Positions 18,570 through 27,705 are shown, counted from the first letter of the stretch. The stretch: DNA of 64,000 nucleotides from Arsenicibacter rosenii (GCF_001870735.1 NZ_MORL01000002.1:310001-374000); one strand, 5' to 3'. Notes: generated by a model not told the origin, from the letters alone. Numbers and translations: made by a program.

Positions 18570-18816
18570 GTATCAGATAAAAATTTAAAAATAATCTTGT
18601 CGTATATGATAAGTTAAGTAACTGAAAGCGTAGTTCTTACGTACAGGCTACGCTCACGGTAATCTTATACTTTCATATGAGATACTTCTTTTGCATAGTA
18701 GCGTTTCTACTTAGCACCTCCGTTCAGCAATGAAATTACAATCCGGTTTACGTTTGTGTTTGATGTGTAGGGAAAACGTTGCCGTCAGTGCTGTAAAGCT
18801 GACGGCAACGTTGACG

Positions 18817-19800
18817 TTACCAGGGCGAACTTCCCAGGAGTTTTTCTCCCAGCGGTGAGAGTACGGCTGTCTCATAACGGGTTTTCTCCCAGTTCCGCGG
18901 GTCACCGGGAAACGCATAGCCGTCTGGTGCGATACGGTCTTTCCACGAACGGATGCGCCATTGCCGGAGCGCTTCATTGTCTTCTTCGGCAGGCATCATC
19001 GAAACATACTGCGCAATCCTGACTTTATTGCCGGAGTGGTTGGGACGGATGCCGTGAGGCTGGGTACTGTTGAATATCAGCAGATCGCCGGCTTCCAGTT
19101 TCACTTTCACGATCTTATCGTCAAAACCGGTTATGTCGGGCCGGAACCGGTTACGGTCATCGGGCTGAGTCAGTTTCCAGGTGTCGTAGGTGCGGAACAA
19201 TTCAGGAATACACTGAAAACCACCCATGTTTTCGTCGGTCTGATCGGCGAGGGCCAGGACGCCCTGCACATTTTGCGGCCGTGTTTCCGGGTCATAGTCC
19301 CAGTGAATAAACCCTTTAAACGTGTCCTGCGGCCGTAATGGCATATTGAGGTTACAACGGTCGATGGTTACCCAAAGCTTATCGGTTCCCCAGATATCTA
19401 CAAACGCATCATATACCCGCTGTGTCTGACGGTTATCCCACAAATACTGATGGTTATAGAGTTCAACCATGCCGCTGCCGACCAGCTCTTTCATCTGCAT
19501 ATCGGCCCGGGGCGGGGCATACCAGGTTGCCGGATCATTGGGGTCTTTCTCTTCGAACTCCCAGATAAATTGGGCCAGTCGCTCGGCCTGTTCTTTAGGA
19601 ACGGCCTGTTTAATAACGATATAGCCGTTGTGAGTCCAGAACTGCCAGTCTTCCTCCGAGAGTACCCGTAAAGGAACACCGTTTGAGCGGTCGTTTAGTT
19701 TCTGGCGGCTGCTGGTGGCCGTCGACGGGTTGCCGGGAATGTCTTTATGGGCCTGATTCGGGCTCATGGTTGGTGTCATGGTCGGGTTCATCGTTTCCAT
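18817..19800 (-). CDS. Phytanoyl-CoA dioxygenase (PhyH) family protein
   Basis: Iron(II)/2-oxoglutarate oxygenase of 327 aa. The metal ligands are visible as His166-x-Asp168 in FIHWDYDPE and His249 in TQPHG. Arg261 in NKVRIAQY is the expected 2-oxoglutarate anchor. Residues 1-40 are a polar Met/Thr/Pro-rich tail without conserved features, so cytoplasmic. The family hydroxylates varied small molecules and the substrate cannot be named. It is divergent from the AraC/cupin regulator at 19943 across 142 bp that holds promoter boxes and a perfect palindrome. This suggests that regulator controls it. It has no other co-transcribed gene. Confidence 0.85.
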   Translation of the reverse strand: METMNPTMTPTMSPNQAHKDIPGNPSTATSSRQKLNDRSNGVPLRVLSEEDWQFWTHNGYIVIKQAVPKEQAERLAQFIWEFEEKDPNDPATWYAPPRADMQMKELVGSGMVELYNHQYLWDNRQTQRVYDAFVDIWGTDKLWVTIDRCNLNMPLRPQDTFKGFIHWDYDPETRPQNVQGVLALADQTDENMGGFQCIPELFRTYDTWKLTQPDDRNRFRPDITGFDDKIVKVKLEAGDLLIFNSTQPHGIRPNHSGNKVRIAQYVSMMPAEEDNEALRQWRIRSWKDRIAPDGYAFPGDPRNWEKTRYETAVLSPLGEKLLGSSPW

Positions 19801-19831
19801 TGGAATAGTAAATTACCGTTATTTGATAAGA

Positions 19832-19839
19832 CAAAAGTA
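19832..19839 (-). promoter_or_regulatory. -7 box of the PhyH-family gene
   Basis: On the minus strand the sequence TACTTTTG matches TAnnTTTG. It is 32 bp upstream of the ATG, giving a leader of about 25 nt. No convincing TTTG -33 element, which is common for regulated promoters. Confidence 0.4.
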
Positions 19840-19867
19840 GGCTGGTGTCAGATGGATAACTACACCG

Positions 19868-19881
19868 ATAGTGGCCACTAT
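19868..19881. promoter_or_regulatory. Perfect 14-bp palindrome in divergent promoter region
   Basis: ATAGTGGCCACTAT is fully self-complementary and lies midway between the PhyH gene and the AraC gene, about 30 bp from the -7 box of the former. A candidate operator. AraC proteins usually bind direct repeats, so another regulator may be the user. Confidence 0.4.
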
Positions 19882-19942
19882 TTGAACAATATTGATATTT
19901 TTGGGAATAAGTTAGTGTCTATAAAAGCAGATAAGGACAAAA

Positions 19943-20785
19943 ATGAAGCTCATCCGCGAAGAGGTACAGCCTGATCAGAACAGTTCGTTCAAGCTCTTTA
20001 CGCCCAGACTGAACGATTTCTACTACTGGCATTTTCATCCGGAATATGAGCTGGTGTATATCGAAGGGGCCGACGGACCGCGGCATGTCGGTGATCACTT
20101 ATCACGTTACAGCGGCAGCGATCTGGTATTGATCGGCCCGTATATTCCGCACCTGAATTTCGATTACGGCGTGCGGACCGGCTACCGGAAAGTAGTCGTG
20201 CAGATGCAGCCCGATTTTATGGGTATGGCTTTCGCACAAACGCCCGAGCTGTCAGATATTGCCCGGTTGTTGGAGCAGGCGCGGCAGGGCATTGCATTTG
20301 ACGGAAAAACAAAGCAGGAGGCCGGGCAGAGGCTGCTGCGGTTACACTCGGTAAGTCATTTCCGGCAGTTGATGGAGTTACTGGCTATTTTTCAGTTGCT
20401 GGCTACGTCGGCGGAGGCAATGCTGCTCCATAGCCGCCCCGTTGAGCAGGCCTATAACCAGCGGCAACAAGACCGGATTCAGCAGATTTATCGGTTTATC
20501 GACCAGCATTATCAGCGCCGGATGGAGGTAAGCGAGCTCGCCGATCTGACGAACCTGACGCCGGCCGCTTTTTGCCGTTACTTCAGGCAAATGACCCGGA
20601 TGACGTTTACGGAGTATGTCAATCAGTATCGGGTAGTGCAGGCTAAAAAGGGACTGCTACAGGGCCGGTCGGTGACAGAGGCTTGTTTTGAGAGTGGCTT
20701 CGAAAGCCTGTCGTATTTCAACCGCGTATTCCGGCGGGTAACCGGCCAGAATCCGTTGCAGTTTAAAAAGGATATGCGGCGGTAG
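19943..20785 (+). CDS. AraC family regulator with N-terminal cupin
   Basis: Transcription regulator of 280 aa. The N-terminal ~150 residues form a cupin sensor, with WHFHPEYELVYIEGADGPRH carrying the His-rich metal/ligand turn followed by SDLVLIGPYIPH. The C-terminal ~100 residues are the paired helix-turn-helix of AraC proteins (ELADLTNLTPAAFCRYFRQM, then ACFESGFESLSYFNRVFRRV). This form is common in Bacteroidota carbon-use loci. Start ATG 19943 is preceded by an AT-rich leader without a Shine-Dalgarno sequence. It is divergent from the PhyH oxygenase gene, its likely target. A TATTTTTG at 19896-19903 is a possible -7 box. Confidence 0.85.
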   Translation: MKLIREEVQPDQNSSFKLFTPRLNDFYYWHFHPEYELVYIEGADGPRHVGDHLSRYSGSDLVLIGPYIPHLNFDYGVRTGYRKVVVQMQPDFMGMAFAQTPELSDIARLLEQARQGIAFDGKTKQEAGQRLLRLHSVSHFRQLMELLAIFQLLATSAEAMLLHSRPVEQAYNQRQQDRIQQIYRFIDQHYQRRMEVSELADLTNLTPAAFCRYFRQMTRMTFTEYVNQYRVVQAKKGLLQGRSVTEACFESGFESLSYFNRVFRRVTGQNPLQFKKDMRR

Positions 20786-20790
20786 AACAG

Positions 20791-20825
20791 AGGGTTGCCG
20801 ATCTTTGCGGAAGATCAACAACCCT
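20791..20825. terminator. Hairpin between convergent AraC and cytochrome genes
   Basis: AGGGTTG pairs with CAACCCT outside and GATCTT with AAGATC inside, separated by a symmetric 2-nt bulge, with a 5-nt loop. It starts 5 bp after the AraC stop. It lacks a strong U-tract. Confidence 0.5.
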
Positions 20826-20847
20826 TCTGCTCCTGTTACGAATCCGG

Positions 20848-21852
20848 CTACTTCGCCGCTACAGCCGGAGCGGTTGGGTTAAACACCACCACTTTGTTTT
20901 TTATCGGCTTTACCGTTTTCAGGTAGGCATAGATGGCGCCCAGGTCGCGCTCGCTCATGCCGGCATACATGGTCCATGGCATAATCGTCTGCATTTCGCC
21001 CTTATTAACCTTGTGTGGCTGATAGCCTTTCGAGAGGTCGTAAGACTTGAAACGGGCGATAAACGCATCTTTAGTCCAGCGGCCGATACCGGTTTCCGGA
21101 TCAGGGGTAATGTTGGGTGTTTGCAGTGGTCCCATCGGGCTCGCCATTGGGTTACCACCGGCAAAGTCCATACCTGGTACCGGTTTGCCTTGTTCAGCTT
21201 TCGTATGGCAGTCGCCGCAGGCGGCTGCATTGGTCAGGTAACGACCCAGTGCTACCTCGTCAGTAGTATCCGGCATGGCCTCAAACGCGGGCTTTTGCGG
21301 GATCGTGTTTACAATAAAGTTCAGCGGGAAGTCAAGATGGGCATCCGGAACCTGGTTCTGAATCGGTTGCAGGCTGCGCAGGTAGGCAACGATCGCTTCC
21401 GCGTCGTTACGGTCCATATGGCCGTAGCGCGGGTGCGGCATAATCGGAAAAAGCGCCCGGCCGTCTTTGCTGACGCCTGATGTAATCGCGCGCAGTACCT
21501 CCCCATCGGTCCAGCCGGTCAGACCGGCGGGGGTAATGTTGCGGGAGTAGACTTCGCCGGGCACACCGACTTCGGGGCCAAACCGTCCGCCGCCTTTGCC
21601 CAGACTATTCGGGACCAACGGGGCCGAATAAAGTGACCAGTCGCGGGTGCTGTGGCAATCCATGCAGACACTGACGTGGTTGGCCAGGTATTTGCCCCGT
21701 TCAATTTTGGCGGCGGTAGACTGGATTTTCACCGCTTCGGCTGCGCCAACCGATGCTCCCGGCAAACCCAGTTTAACAAATGTAAGCAGACCGGCAACAC
21801 CGATAAGCAGAATGCCCAGGCCAATGCCGGCATAACGGATAATCTTCTTCAT
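20848..21852 (-). CDS. Membrane-anchored diheme cytochrome c
   Basis: Electron carrier of 334 aa. An N-terminal transmembrane helix (about residues 7-28) anchors it on the periplasmic side. Two c-type haem motifs are present: Cys63-x-x-Cys66-His67 (CMDCH) and Cys212-x-x-Cys215-His216 (CGDCH). Met ligands are likely in the MPH and MPW segments (FPIMPHPRYGHM; TIMPWTMYAGM). The two similar halves are typical of the cytochrome subunits that accept electrons from IorB/aldehyde-dehydrogenase-type or alcohol-dehydrogenase enzymes. It stands as a single gene here, so the donor is not shown; the molybdenum hydroxylase at 1-2008 is one possible partner. Confidence 0.85.
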   Translation of the reverse strand: MKKIIRYAGIGLGILLIGVAGLLTFVKLGLPGASVGAAEAVKIQSTAAKIERGKYLANHVSVCMDCHSTRDWSLYSAPLVPNSLGKGGGRFGPEVGVPGEVYSRNITPAGLTGWTDGEVLRAITSGVSKDGRALFPIMPHPRYGHMDRNDAEAIVAYLRSLQPIQNQVPDAHLDFPLNFIVNTIPQKPAFEAMPDTTDEVALGRYLTNAAACGDCHTKAEQGKPVPGMDFAGGNPMASPMGPLQTPNITPDPETGIGRWTKDAFIARFKSYDLSKGYQPHKVNKGEMQTIMPWTMYAGMSERDLGAIYAYLKTVKPIKNKVVVFNPTAPAVAAK

Positions 21853-22105
21853 GGGGTGACTTGTTATTGAGGTTACAAAAAGAGGTATATATAGTTTATA
21901 TCTTGTGGATATAAGGTGACAAGACGTAAAACTGCCTGAATTACTGATGACTAGGCTGAGTGTACCTGTATTTGCATCCTTTTTTTTCAGATGCTACAAA
22001 ATTGTACACTGGGCGGGCTGCTGACAACCTGAAAACCGGTGAAGCAGCAGAGGAGACGAATAAACCGTGTGAAGTATGGGATCAGTTGTAGGCGGGAGCG
22101 GTCAT

Positions 22106-22140
22106 AAAAAAGCCCCGGTCGATGAACATCGCCGGGGCTT
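22106..22140 (-). terminator. Intrinsic terminator of the POT transporter gene
   Basis: On the minus strand GCCCCGG-CGATG pairs with CATCG-(A)-CCGGGGC, with one bulged base, followed by six U residues. It begins 22 bp after the stop at 22162. The neighbouring 21853-22105 is AT-rich and shows no gene. Confidence 0.8.
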
Positions 22141-22161
22141 CAGAGAAGAGACTAAAAATAG

Positions 22162-23661
22162 TTATTGAATACCACCCATCCACTTTTTCAGTGGTTTGGC
22201 AAAAAGCAGCATCAGAATACCGAAGCCAAGGCTGAAATACGCCACATTCTGGAACATAGCCGGCATCTGCTGAACGTTTTCTTCATCGAAACCGCCTGCA
22301 AACAGACCGGCGATCAGGTTACCCAGCGACGCGCCGACAAACCAGATGCCCATCAGCTGACTGACATAGCGTTTCGGCGAAAGTTTGGTGAAGGCACTCA
22401 GCCCGACCGGACTCAGACACAGTTCGCCGAGCGTATGGAACAAGTACGTAAAGGTCAGGAAAACCGGCGAGGTCAGCTGGCCGGTAACCGCAATTTTCGA
22501 CGCAACCACCATGATCAGGTAGCCAAGGCCCAGTAACAGCAAACCCGTTGCCAGTTTGGCCGGAGCCGGGAAGCTGATATTACGATTGGCCAGGAAGATC
22601 CAGAGCCCCGCCATAACCGGCGAGAACGTCAGGATAAAGGCAGGGTTGAAGTTCTGGAACCAGCTTGAGGGCATTTGCCAGCCAAACAGGTTCAGGTCGG
22701 TATGCCGGTCGGCAAAGATCTGAAGCGAAGACCCCTGCTGTTCGAAACCGGCCCAGAATAAGGCCGCCGCCAGGAAGAACGTAAACAACACGGCAACCCG
22801 CTTTTTTTCGACCGGAGTCAGGCCGCCGGCCAACAGAATATAAATGAAGTAGCTCACGGCCACCAGCGAAATGATGGTACCCATGGCCTTCGCCAGTCCC
22901 TGGGCGGTTGTCATATCGATCACGCCCGAGAATTGCAGCACCATCAGAATGACCGCCAGACCCACCAGAAATCCGATCAGGGACTTGTTTCCGCCGGTTG
23001 CGGCTGCTTCGTCGCTGTTGCCGGTCTTTTTGGGTTCGTTTCCGTACTGGCCGAGGTATTTCTGGCCCAGCGTCCGGAAGGTAACCATGCCAAGGCCCAT
23101 GCCAACAGCGGCGGCTCCGAAACCATAGTGCCAGCCAACTTTCTGACCCAGATACCCGACGATGGTAATGCCGAGGAAGGAGCCCAGGTTAATACCCATG
23201 TAGAAGATTGAAAAAGCCGCATCGCGCCGCGCCCCGCCTTCCGGGTATAATTCGCCGACGATTGAACTGATGTTGGGCTTCAGCAGACCCGTACCGAGCG
23301 CTACCACACAAAGGCCGAGGTAGAAAATAGCCGTACCGGCCGGAAAGGCCAGAATAATGTGGCCGAGCATAATAATCAGGCCGCCGTACCAGATAGACTT
23401 GCGCTGTCCCAGAATGTTGTCGGCGATCCAGCCGCCGGGAAGCGATAAGAGATAAACCGATGCGGTGTATAAACCATAAATAGCTGCACCTTCTGATTCA
23501 TTAAGGCCCATGCCGCCGCTGATCTTGTCGAGCAGGAAAAGCAGCAGAATGGCACGCATGCCATAGTAGCTGAAACGTTCCCACATCTCGGTGAAAAACA
23601 GCACGTAAAGCCCCGGTGGGTGGCTTTGTTTCTGTGCAGGTGCATTGAGGGTTGATTCCAT
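22162..23661 (-). CDS. Proton-dependent oligopeptide transporter (POT/PTR2)
   Basis: Inner-membrane peptide/proton symporter of 499 aa with about 14 hydrophobic segments. The family signature TEMWERFSYYG (ExxERFxYY, proton coupling and peptide binding) is at residues 25-35. The loop GGWIADNILGQRKSIWYGG carries the basic MFS motif, and the second POT motif is seen in FYMGINLGSFLGI. It is a typical DtpT-like di/tripeptide transporter. It is divergent from the ACS-type MFS gene at 23774 with 112 bp between. It has its own terminator, so is monocistronic. Confidence 0.9.
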   Translation of the reverse strand: MESTLNAPAQKQSHPPGLYVLFFTEMWERFSYYGMRAILLLFLLDKISGGMGLNESEGAAIYGLYTASVYLLSLPGGWIADNILGQRKSIWYGGLIIMLGHIILAFPAGTAIFYLGLCVVALGTGLLKPNISSIVGELYPEGGARRDAAFSIFYMGINLGSFLGITIVGYLGQKVGWHYGFGAAAVGMGLGMVTFRTLGQKYLGQYGNEPKKTGNSDEAAATGGNKSLIGFLVGLAVILMVLQFSGVIDMTTAQGLAKAMGTIISLVAVSYFIYILLAGGLTPVEKKRVAVLFTFFLAAALFWAGFEQQGSSLQIFADRHTDLNLFGWQMPSSWFQNFNPAFILTFSPVMAGLWIFLANRNISFPAPAKLATGLLLLGLGYLIMVVASKIAVTGQLTSPVFLTFTYLFHTLGELCLSPVGLSAFTKLSPKRYVSQLMGIWFVGASLGNLIAGLFAGGFDEENVQQMPAMFQNVAYFSLGFGILMLLFAKPLKKWMGGIQ

Positions 23662-23773
23662 TAAAAAAAATTGGGTTTTAGTCGCGTTGTAAACGATAAA
23701 GTTTGGTAATTAACGACAATATAATCCCTAAAGATACAGGTCAGCCCTAAATCTGCCAAAACCCAGCCTTGCT

Positions 23774-25027
23774 ATGAAATACCGCTACCGCGTTCTCGGC
23801 TTTCTTTTCTTTCTGTCGATCATTACCTATCTCGACCGTGTCTGTATTTCGGTCGTCGGGCCGCGCATGAAAAAAGAGCTGGATCTGACCAATGAGCAGT
23901 TTGGGTATGTGCTGAGTGCGTTTGCGCTGGCCTATGCGCTGTTCGAAGTCCCGACCGGTACGCTTGGTGACCGGATCGGGCCACGGCGGGTGCTGGCCCG
24001 GGTAGTAAGCTGGTGGTCGGCTTTTACGATGCTGACCGGCACGGCGTTTAGTCTTGTGTATCTGGTTGTTATCCGGTTTTTGTTTGGTATGGGTGAGGCT
24101 GGTGCATATCCCAACAGCTCGATTGTGATTGCGCGCTGGTTCCCTAAAACCGAAACAGGACGGGCTCAGTCGTTTATCTGGGGGGCCGGGCGGATTGGCG
24201 GGGCGTTGTCTCCGCTGATTGTGGTGCCGGTAGCGGCAGCTTTTGGCTGGCGGGCCTCGTTCTGGGTAATGGGTGGCATCGGGCTGGTCTGGGCCCTGGC
24301 GTGGTATAGCTGGTTCCGTGACTTCCCGCACGAGAAAAGCGGTCTCTCTCCGGAAGAACGAGCCGAGATAGAAGCCACCCGCAGCTATCAGGCCCATGGC
24401 GATGCCCGGAGCCACCGTATTCCGTGGGGCGCCATTTTCCGGAACCGGAATATGTGGGCGATCATGATGATGTTTCACTTTTACATGTACGGGGCCTATT
24501 TTTTTACCGGCTGGCTACCGACCTATTTGCAGGAAGGGCGCCAGTTTTCGGAAGATGACATGACCTTGTTTGCCACGCTGCCGTTTTTGCTCGGAGCCCT
24601 CGGGTGTTTTACCGGTGGTTACGCCAGCGACTGGCTGGCCAAACGGTATGGCCTGCGTTTTGGCCGGCGGGTGGTCGGGCTGGTAGGCATGTTTGCGTCA
24701 AGTGTGGTGATGTTGTCGGCGGCTATGGCAACCAGTAACCAGACGGCGGCCCTGTTGCTTGCGTTAGGCATGGCGTTCAAAGACCTGACCTTGCCGGTTT
24801 CGTTTGCCGTCTGCGTCGATGTCGGCCGGAGCAAATCCGGAACGGTGTCGGGAGCCATGAACATGGCCGGCCAGTTGGGCGCATTCTTTCTGGGCATCCT
24901 GTTCGGTAAAATCGTTGATGCTACCGGTGATTATAACTACCCGCTTTACCTGATTGCCTTTCTGCTCCTGTGCAGCAGCCTCCTCTGGCTGATCATCGAT
25001 CCGACGAAAGAAGTGGAACTGGAGTAA
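23774..25027 (+). CDS. MFS transporter, anion:cation symporter (ACS) type
   Basis: Inner-membrane transporter of 417 aa with about 12 helices. The N-terminus SIITYLDRVCISVVGPRM contains the family Tyr-Leu-Asp-Arg motif of helix 1. GDRIGPRRVLARV is the loop 2-3 motif and FLFGMGEAGAYPN after helix 4 is the ACS signature shared with hexuronate, glucarate and phthalate carriers. The likely cargo is an organic anion such as a sugar acid, but no catabolic genes sit next to it. It is followed by a 16-bp tandem repeat and then pckA. Confidence 0.85.
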   Translation: MKYRYRVLGFLFFLSIITYLDRVCISVVGPRMKKELDLTNEQFGYVLSAFALAYALFEVPTGTLGDRIGPRRVLARVVSWWSAFTMLTGTAFSLVYLVVIRFLFGMGEAGAYPNSSIVIARWFPKTETGRAQSFIWGAGRIGGALSPLIVVPVAAAFGWRASFWVMGGIGLVWALAWYSWFRDFPHEKSGLSPEERAEIEATRSYQAHGDARSHRIPWGAIFRNRNMWAIMMMFHFYMYGAYFFTGWLPTYLQEGRQFSEDDMTLFATLPFLLGALGCFTGGYASDWLAKRYGLRFGRRVVGLVGMFASSVVMLSAAMATSNQTAALLLALGMAFKDLTLPVSFAVCVDVGRSKSGTVSGAMNMAGQLGAFFLGILFGKIVDATGDYNYPLYLIAFLLLCSSLLWLIIDPTKEVELE

Positions 25028-25103
25028 AGAGCGAAAGAGTGATAGAGCGAAAGAGTGATAGAGCGAAAGGGCGATAGAGCGAAAGAGTGATAGAGTGAGA
25101 GGG
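25028..25103. repeat. 16-bp tandem repeat, ~4.7 copies
   Basis: Four full units of AGAGCGAAAGAGTGAT (third copy AGAGCGAAAGGGCGAT) plus a partial copy start 1 bp after the MFS stop. A related sequence in the opposite sense lies at 25243-25275, so the two tracts can pair across about 140 nt. The in-between 25104-25242 shows no gene. Confidence 0.9.
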
Positions 25104-25242
25104 TGGCAGCCGTCAGGTAAAGAATCTGCTCGTGACAATGGATAAAGAACAGGGTGGGTATGCATTCGCCAAAGCGACGTTATGCGGTCACTCTTTCAGT
25201 CTTTCTGTCTTTCACCGCGCGGCGGCTTATCCGCTATGCGGG

Positions 25243-25275
25243 TCGCTCTTTCGCTCTTTATCTCTTTCGCTCTTT
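25243..25275. repeat. Inverse copy of the GAGCGAAAGA-type repeat
   Basis: The complement of this tract (units like AAAGAGCGAAAGAGATA) matches the 25028 tandem repeat. A weaker pyrimidine-rich version lies at 25189-25214. It lies upstream of the pckA start and could fold with the first tract into a long hairpin. Confidence 0.75.
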
Positions 25276-25362
25276 GGATTTCGATCAGTTTATAAGGTGA
25301 TTGTCGACATAGGGTGTCAAATCGGGTTATACTTATTTTACCCTCAACAAACGACTCCGACT

Positions 25363-26991
25363 ATGACAATCGCACAACATACTGCCGACGTGGCCGATGC
25401 TCCCGCCGGTAACTCCCGAAACGACGCTGTTTCGTTTTCCTGCAAACAGCAGTTTGACAATCTGAGCGCCGCCGAACTGGTTGAACATGCCATCCGGAAC
25501 GGTGAAGGAGCCCTGACGGATACCGGTGCGCTCGCCTGTGATACCGGTGAGTTTACCGGACGGTCGCCGAAGGACCGGTATATTGTGAAGGACGAAACGA
25601 CGGCCGATGAGGTGTGGTGGGGCGAGGTCAACATTCCGTTTGATGCGGATAAGTTTGACGGGCTATATCAGAAAATGCTGGCCAATCTGGCCGATAAGAC
25701 GGTCTACACCCGATCGGCTTATGTCTGCGCACTGCCCGAATACCGGCTCAATGTGCAGGTAATTAATACCAAAGCCTACCATAATCTGTTTTGTTATAAC
25801 ATGTTCCTGCGGCCAACTGCTGAGGAACTTGCCAATTTTACGCCCGATTTTACCGTGATCTGCGATCCTGACTTTCGGGCCGATCCGGCAGTCGACGGCA
25901 CCCGAAGCGCCAATTTTGCCATTCTGAACCTGACACGCCACATGATTCTGATTGGCGGAACCGGGTATACGGGCGAAATGAAAAAGGGAATTTTCTCGGT
26001 TCTGAACTTCAAACTACCCGTTGAGCGGCATACCTTGTCGATGCACAGCTCGGCCAACGAAGGCGAATCCGGTGATGTCGCGGTTTTCTTCGGGTTGTCC
26101 GGAACGGGTAAAACCACGCTTTCGGCCGATCCGCACCGGTCGCTGATCGGTGACGACGAACATGGCTGGGGCAGGGACGGGGTCTTCAATTTCGAAGGAG
26201 GCTGTTATGCTAAAGTTATTGATTTATCGGCGGAGAAAGAGCCTGAGATTTATAAGGCAATCCGGTTTGGGGCCATTCTTGAAAATACGCGCTACAGGGA
26301 AAATACCCGTGAGGTCGACTACGCCAATCGGGAGGTTACGGAAAATACCCGGGTTTCGTACCCGATTCACTTCATCGACAAAGCCAAAGTGCCGTCGGCC
26401 GGCGGGGTGCCTAAAAACATCTTTTTCCTGACGGCCGATGCCTTTGGCGTGTTGCCGCCCATTGCGAAACTAACCACCGGCCAGGCGATGTATCATTTTA
26501 TTTCGGGATATACGGCTAAAGTGGCAGGTACTGAAGTGGGTGTTACGGAGCCTAAAGCTACGTTTTCGGCTTGTTTCGGGGCCGCCTTCATGCCGCTTCA
26601 TCCAACCCGCTATGCCGAAATGCTGGGCGAGAAGATGAATGAGCACGAAACGGCCGTCTGGCTTATCAATACCGGCTGGACGGGCGGCGCTTACGGCACC
26701 GGCGAACGCATGAAACTCCGCTATACCCGCGCCATGATTACAGCCGCTCTGAACGGTGAACTGGCCGATGTAGACTATATAAACCATCCGGTATTCGGTG
26801 TGGCGATTCCGCAACATTGCCCGAACGTGCCGGCCGAAATACTGAACCCAGGGGACACGTGGCAGGATAAAGACGATTACGACGCAACGGCGCAGAAGCT
26901 CGCCGGGCTGTTCCGCGACAACTTCGGCAAATACGAAGCGTTTGCGAATGACGAAATCCGGGCGGGCGGACCTGTGAACCCGGCGGAATAA
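25363..26991 (+). CDS. pckA: Phosphoenolpyruvate carboxykinase (ATP)
   Basis: Cytoplasmic gluconeogenic enzyme (542 aa) converting oxaloacetate and ATP to PEP. The kinase P-loop GLSGTGKTT is at residues 244-252. The substrate loop GRSPKDR is at 66-72, the kinase-2-like metal motif in LIGDDEHGWG follows, and the tail has the adenine-binding ENTRVSYPI and YTRAMI blocks. ATG 25363 gives the usual length; the open frame extends upstream through repeat DNA to 25132 and that part is not coding. A perfect terminator follows at 27013. It stands as a one-gene unit upstream of an M23 peptidase gene. Confidence 0.95.
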   Translation: MTIAQHTADVADAPAGNSRNDAVSFSCKQQFDNLSAAELVEHAIRNGEGALTDTGALACDTGEFTGRSPKDRYIVKDETTADEVWWGEVNIPFDADKFDGLYQKMLANLADKTVYTRSAYVCALPEYRLNVQVINTKAYHNLFCYNMFLRPTAEELANFTPDFTVICDPDFRADPAVDGTRSANFAILNLTRHMILIGGTGYTGEMKKGIFSVLNFKLPVERHTLSMHSSANEGESGDVAVFFGLSGTGKTTLSADPHRSLIGDDEHGWGRDGVFNFEGGCYAKVIDLSAEKEPEIYKAIRFGAILENTRYRENTREVDYANREVTENTRVSYPIHFIDKAKVPSAGGVPKNIFFLTADAFGVLPPIAKLTTGQAMYHFISGYTAKVAGTEVGVTEPKATFSACFGAAFMPLHPTRYAEMLGEKMNEHETAVWLINTGWTGGAYGTGERMKLRYTRAMITAALNGELADVDYINHPVFGVAIPQHCPNVPAEILNPGDTWQDKDDYDATAQKLAGLFRDNFGKYEAFANDEIRAGGPVNPAE

Positions 26992-27012
26992 CCGGTGACG
27001 GTAATCGTTGTG

Positions 27013-27061
27013 AAAACGCGGATTGTTTGGCAACTTTGGTTGGCTAAACAATCCGCGTTTT
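27013..27061 (+). terminator. Intrinsic terminator of pckA
   Basis: AAAACGCGGATTGTTT pairs perfectly over 16 bp with its complement across a 17-nt loop, followed by TCTTT. It is 21 bp after the pckA stop and lies inside the longest open frame of the next gene, which shows that frame's 5' part is not translated. Confidence 0.85.
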
Positions 27062-27078
27062 CTTTAAATCAGCAACCT

Positions 27079-27705
27079 GTGGTTATTTCCATCCCCTCGT
27101 ATCTCATTCTTGACTTTTCGGCCGCCAATCCGGACCTGGCTACCCTTGACCTGACCGACACGGCTGTGTTTTCGGACTATGTGTTTGACAAGCTCCGGCA
27201 GGCTAACGTCCTGGTCGGGGTGGGCGGCTACAACGAGCATCGGGTGATTTACCGGCGCAGTGCCCATTTTCAGCAAACCGCCGAACCCCGCGAGATTCAC
27301 TTAGGCATTGATTTGTGGGCCGATGCCGGGACGCCGGTATATGCGCCGCTGGATGGTGTTGTACACAGTTTTCAGGACAACAACAACTTCGGCGATTATG
27401 GCCCGACGATTATTCTGGAGCATCAGTACGCAGGCAAACCTCTGTATAGCCTGTATGGCCATCTGAGCCGGTTATCACTCGAGGGGTTGTATGAGGGTAA
27501 GCCGGTGAAGGCGGGGGAGACGATTGCGGAGATCGGGCCATATCCGGAGAACGGCAACTGGCCGCCACACCTCCATTTCCAGCTCATGACCGATATGCTT
27601 GGTCTGACAGGGGACTTCCCTGGCGTATGCAGCCTGCGCGACCGTGACCGCTACCTGGCCATATGCCCCGACCCGAACCTGTTTTTGGGAATTGAAGGGC
27701 TCTAA
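27079..27705 (+). CDS. M23-family peptidase (LytM domain)
   Basis: Metallopeptidase-fold protein of about 208 aa. The LytM core is visible: HLGIDLWADAGTPVYAP carries the HxGxD zinc motif, SLYGHLS the middle His, and PHLHFQL the HxH motif. The family cuts peptidoglycan cross-bridges. A signal peptide is not evident, so location is uncertain. There is no ATG: I place the start at GTG 27079 because the frame upstream runs through the pckA terminator. The true start could be another GTG/TTG, or the 5' end may be altered. It is convergent with truA and their ends overlap by 4 bp. Confidence 0.7.
   Translation: MVISIPSYLILDFSAANPDLATLDLTDTAVFSDYVFDKLRQANVLVGVGGYNEHRVIYRRSAHFQQTAEPREIHLGIDLWADAGTPVYAPLDGVVHSFQDNNNFGDYGPTIILEHQYAGKPLYSLYGHLSRLSLEGLYEGKPVKAGETIAEIGPYPENGNWPPHLHFQLMTDMLGLTGDFPGVCSLRDRDRYLAICPDPNLFLGIEGL

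Noticed and set aside
25132-25362. N-terminal extension of pckA
   Set aside because: It reads through repeat DNA, gives low-complexity Ser/Leu/Phe text and is absent from the PEPCK family.
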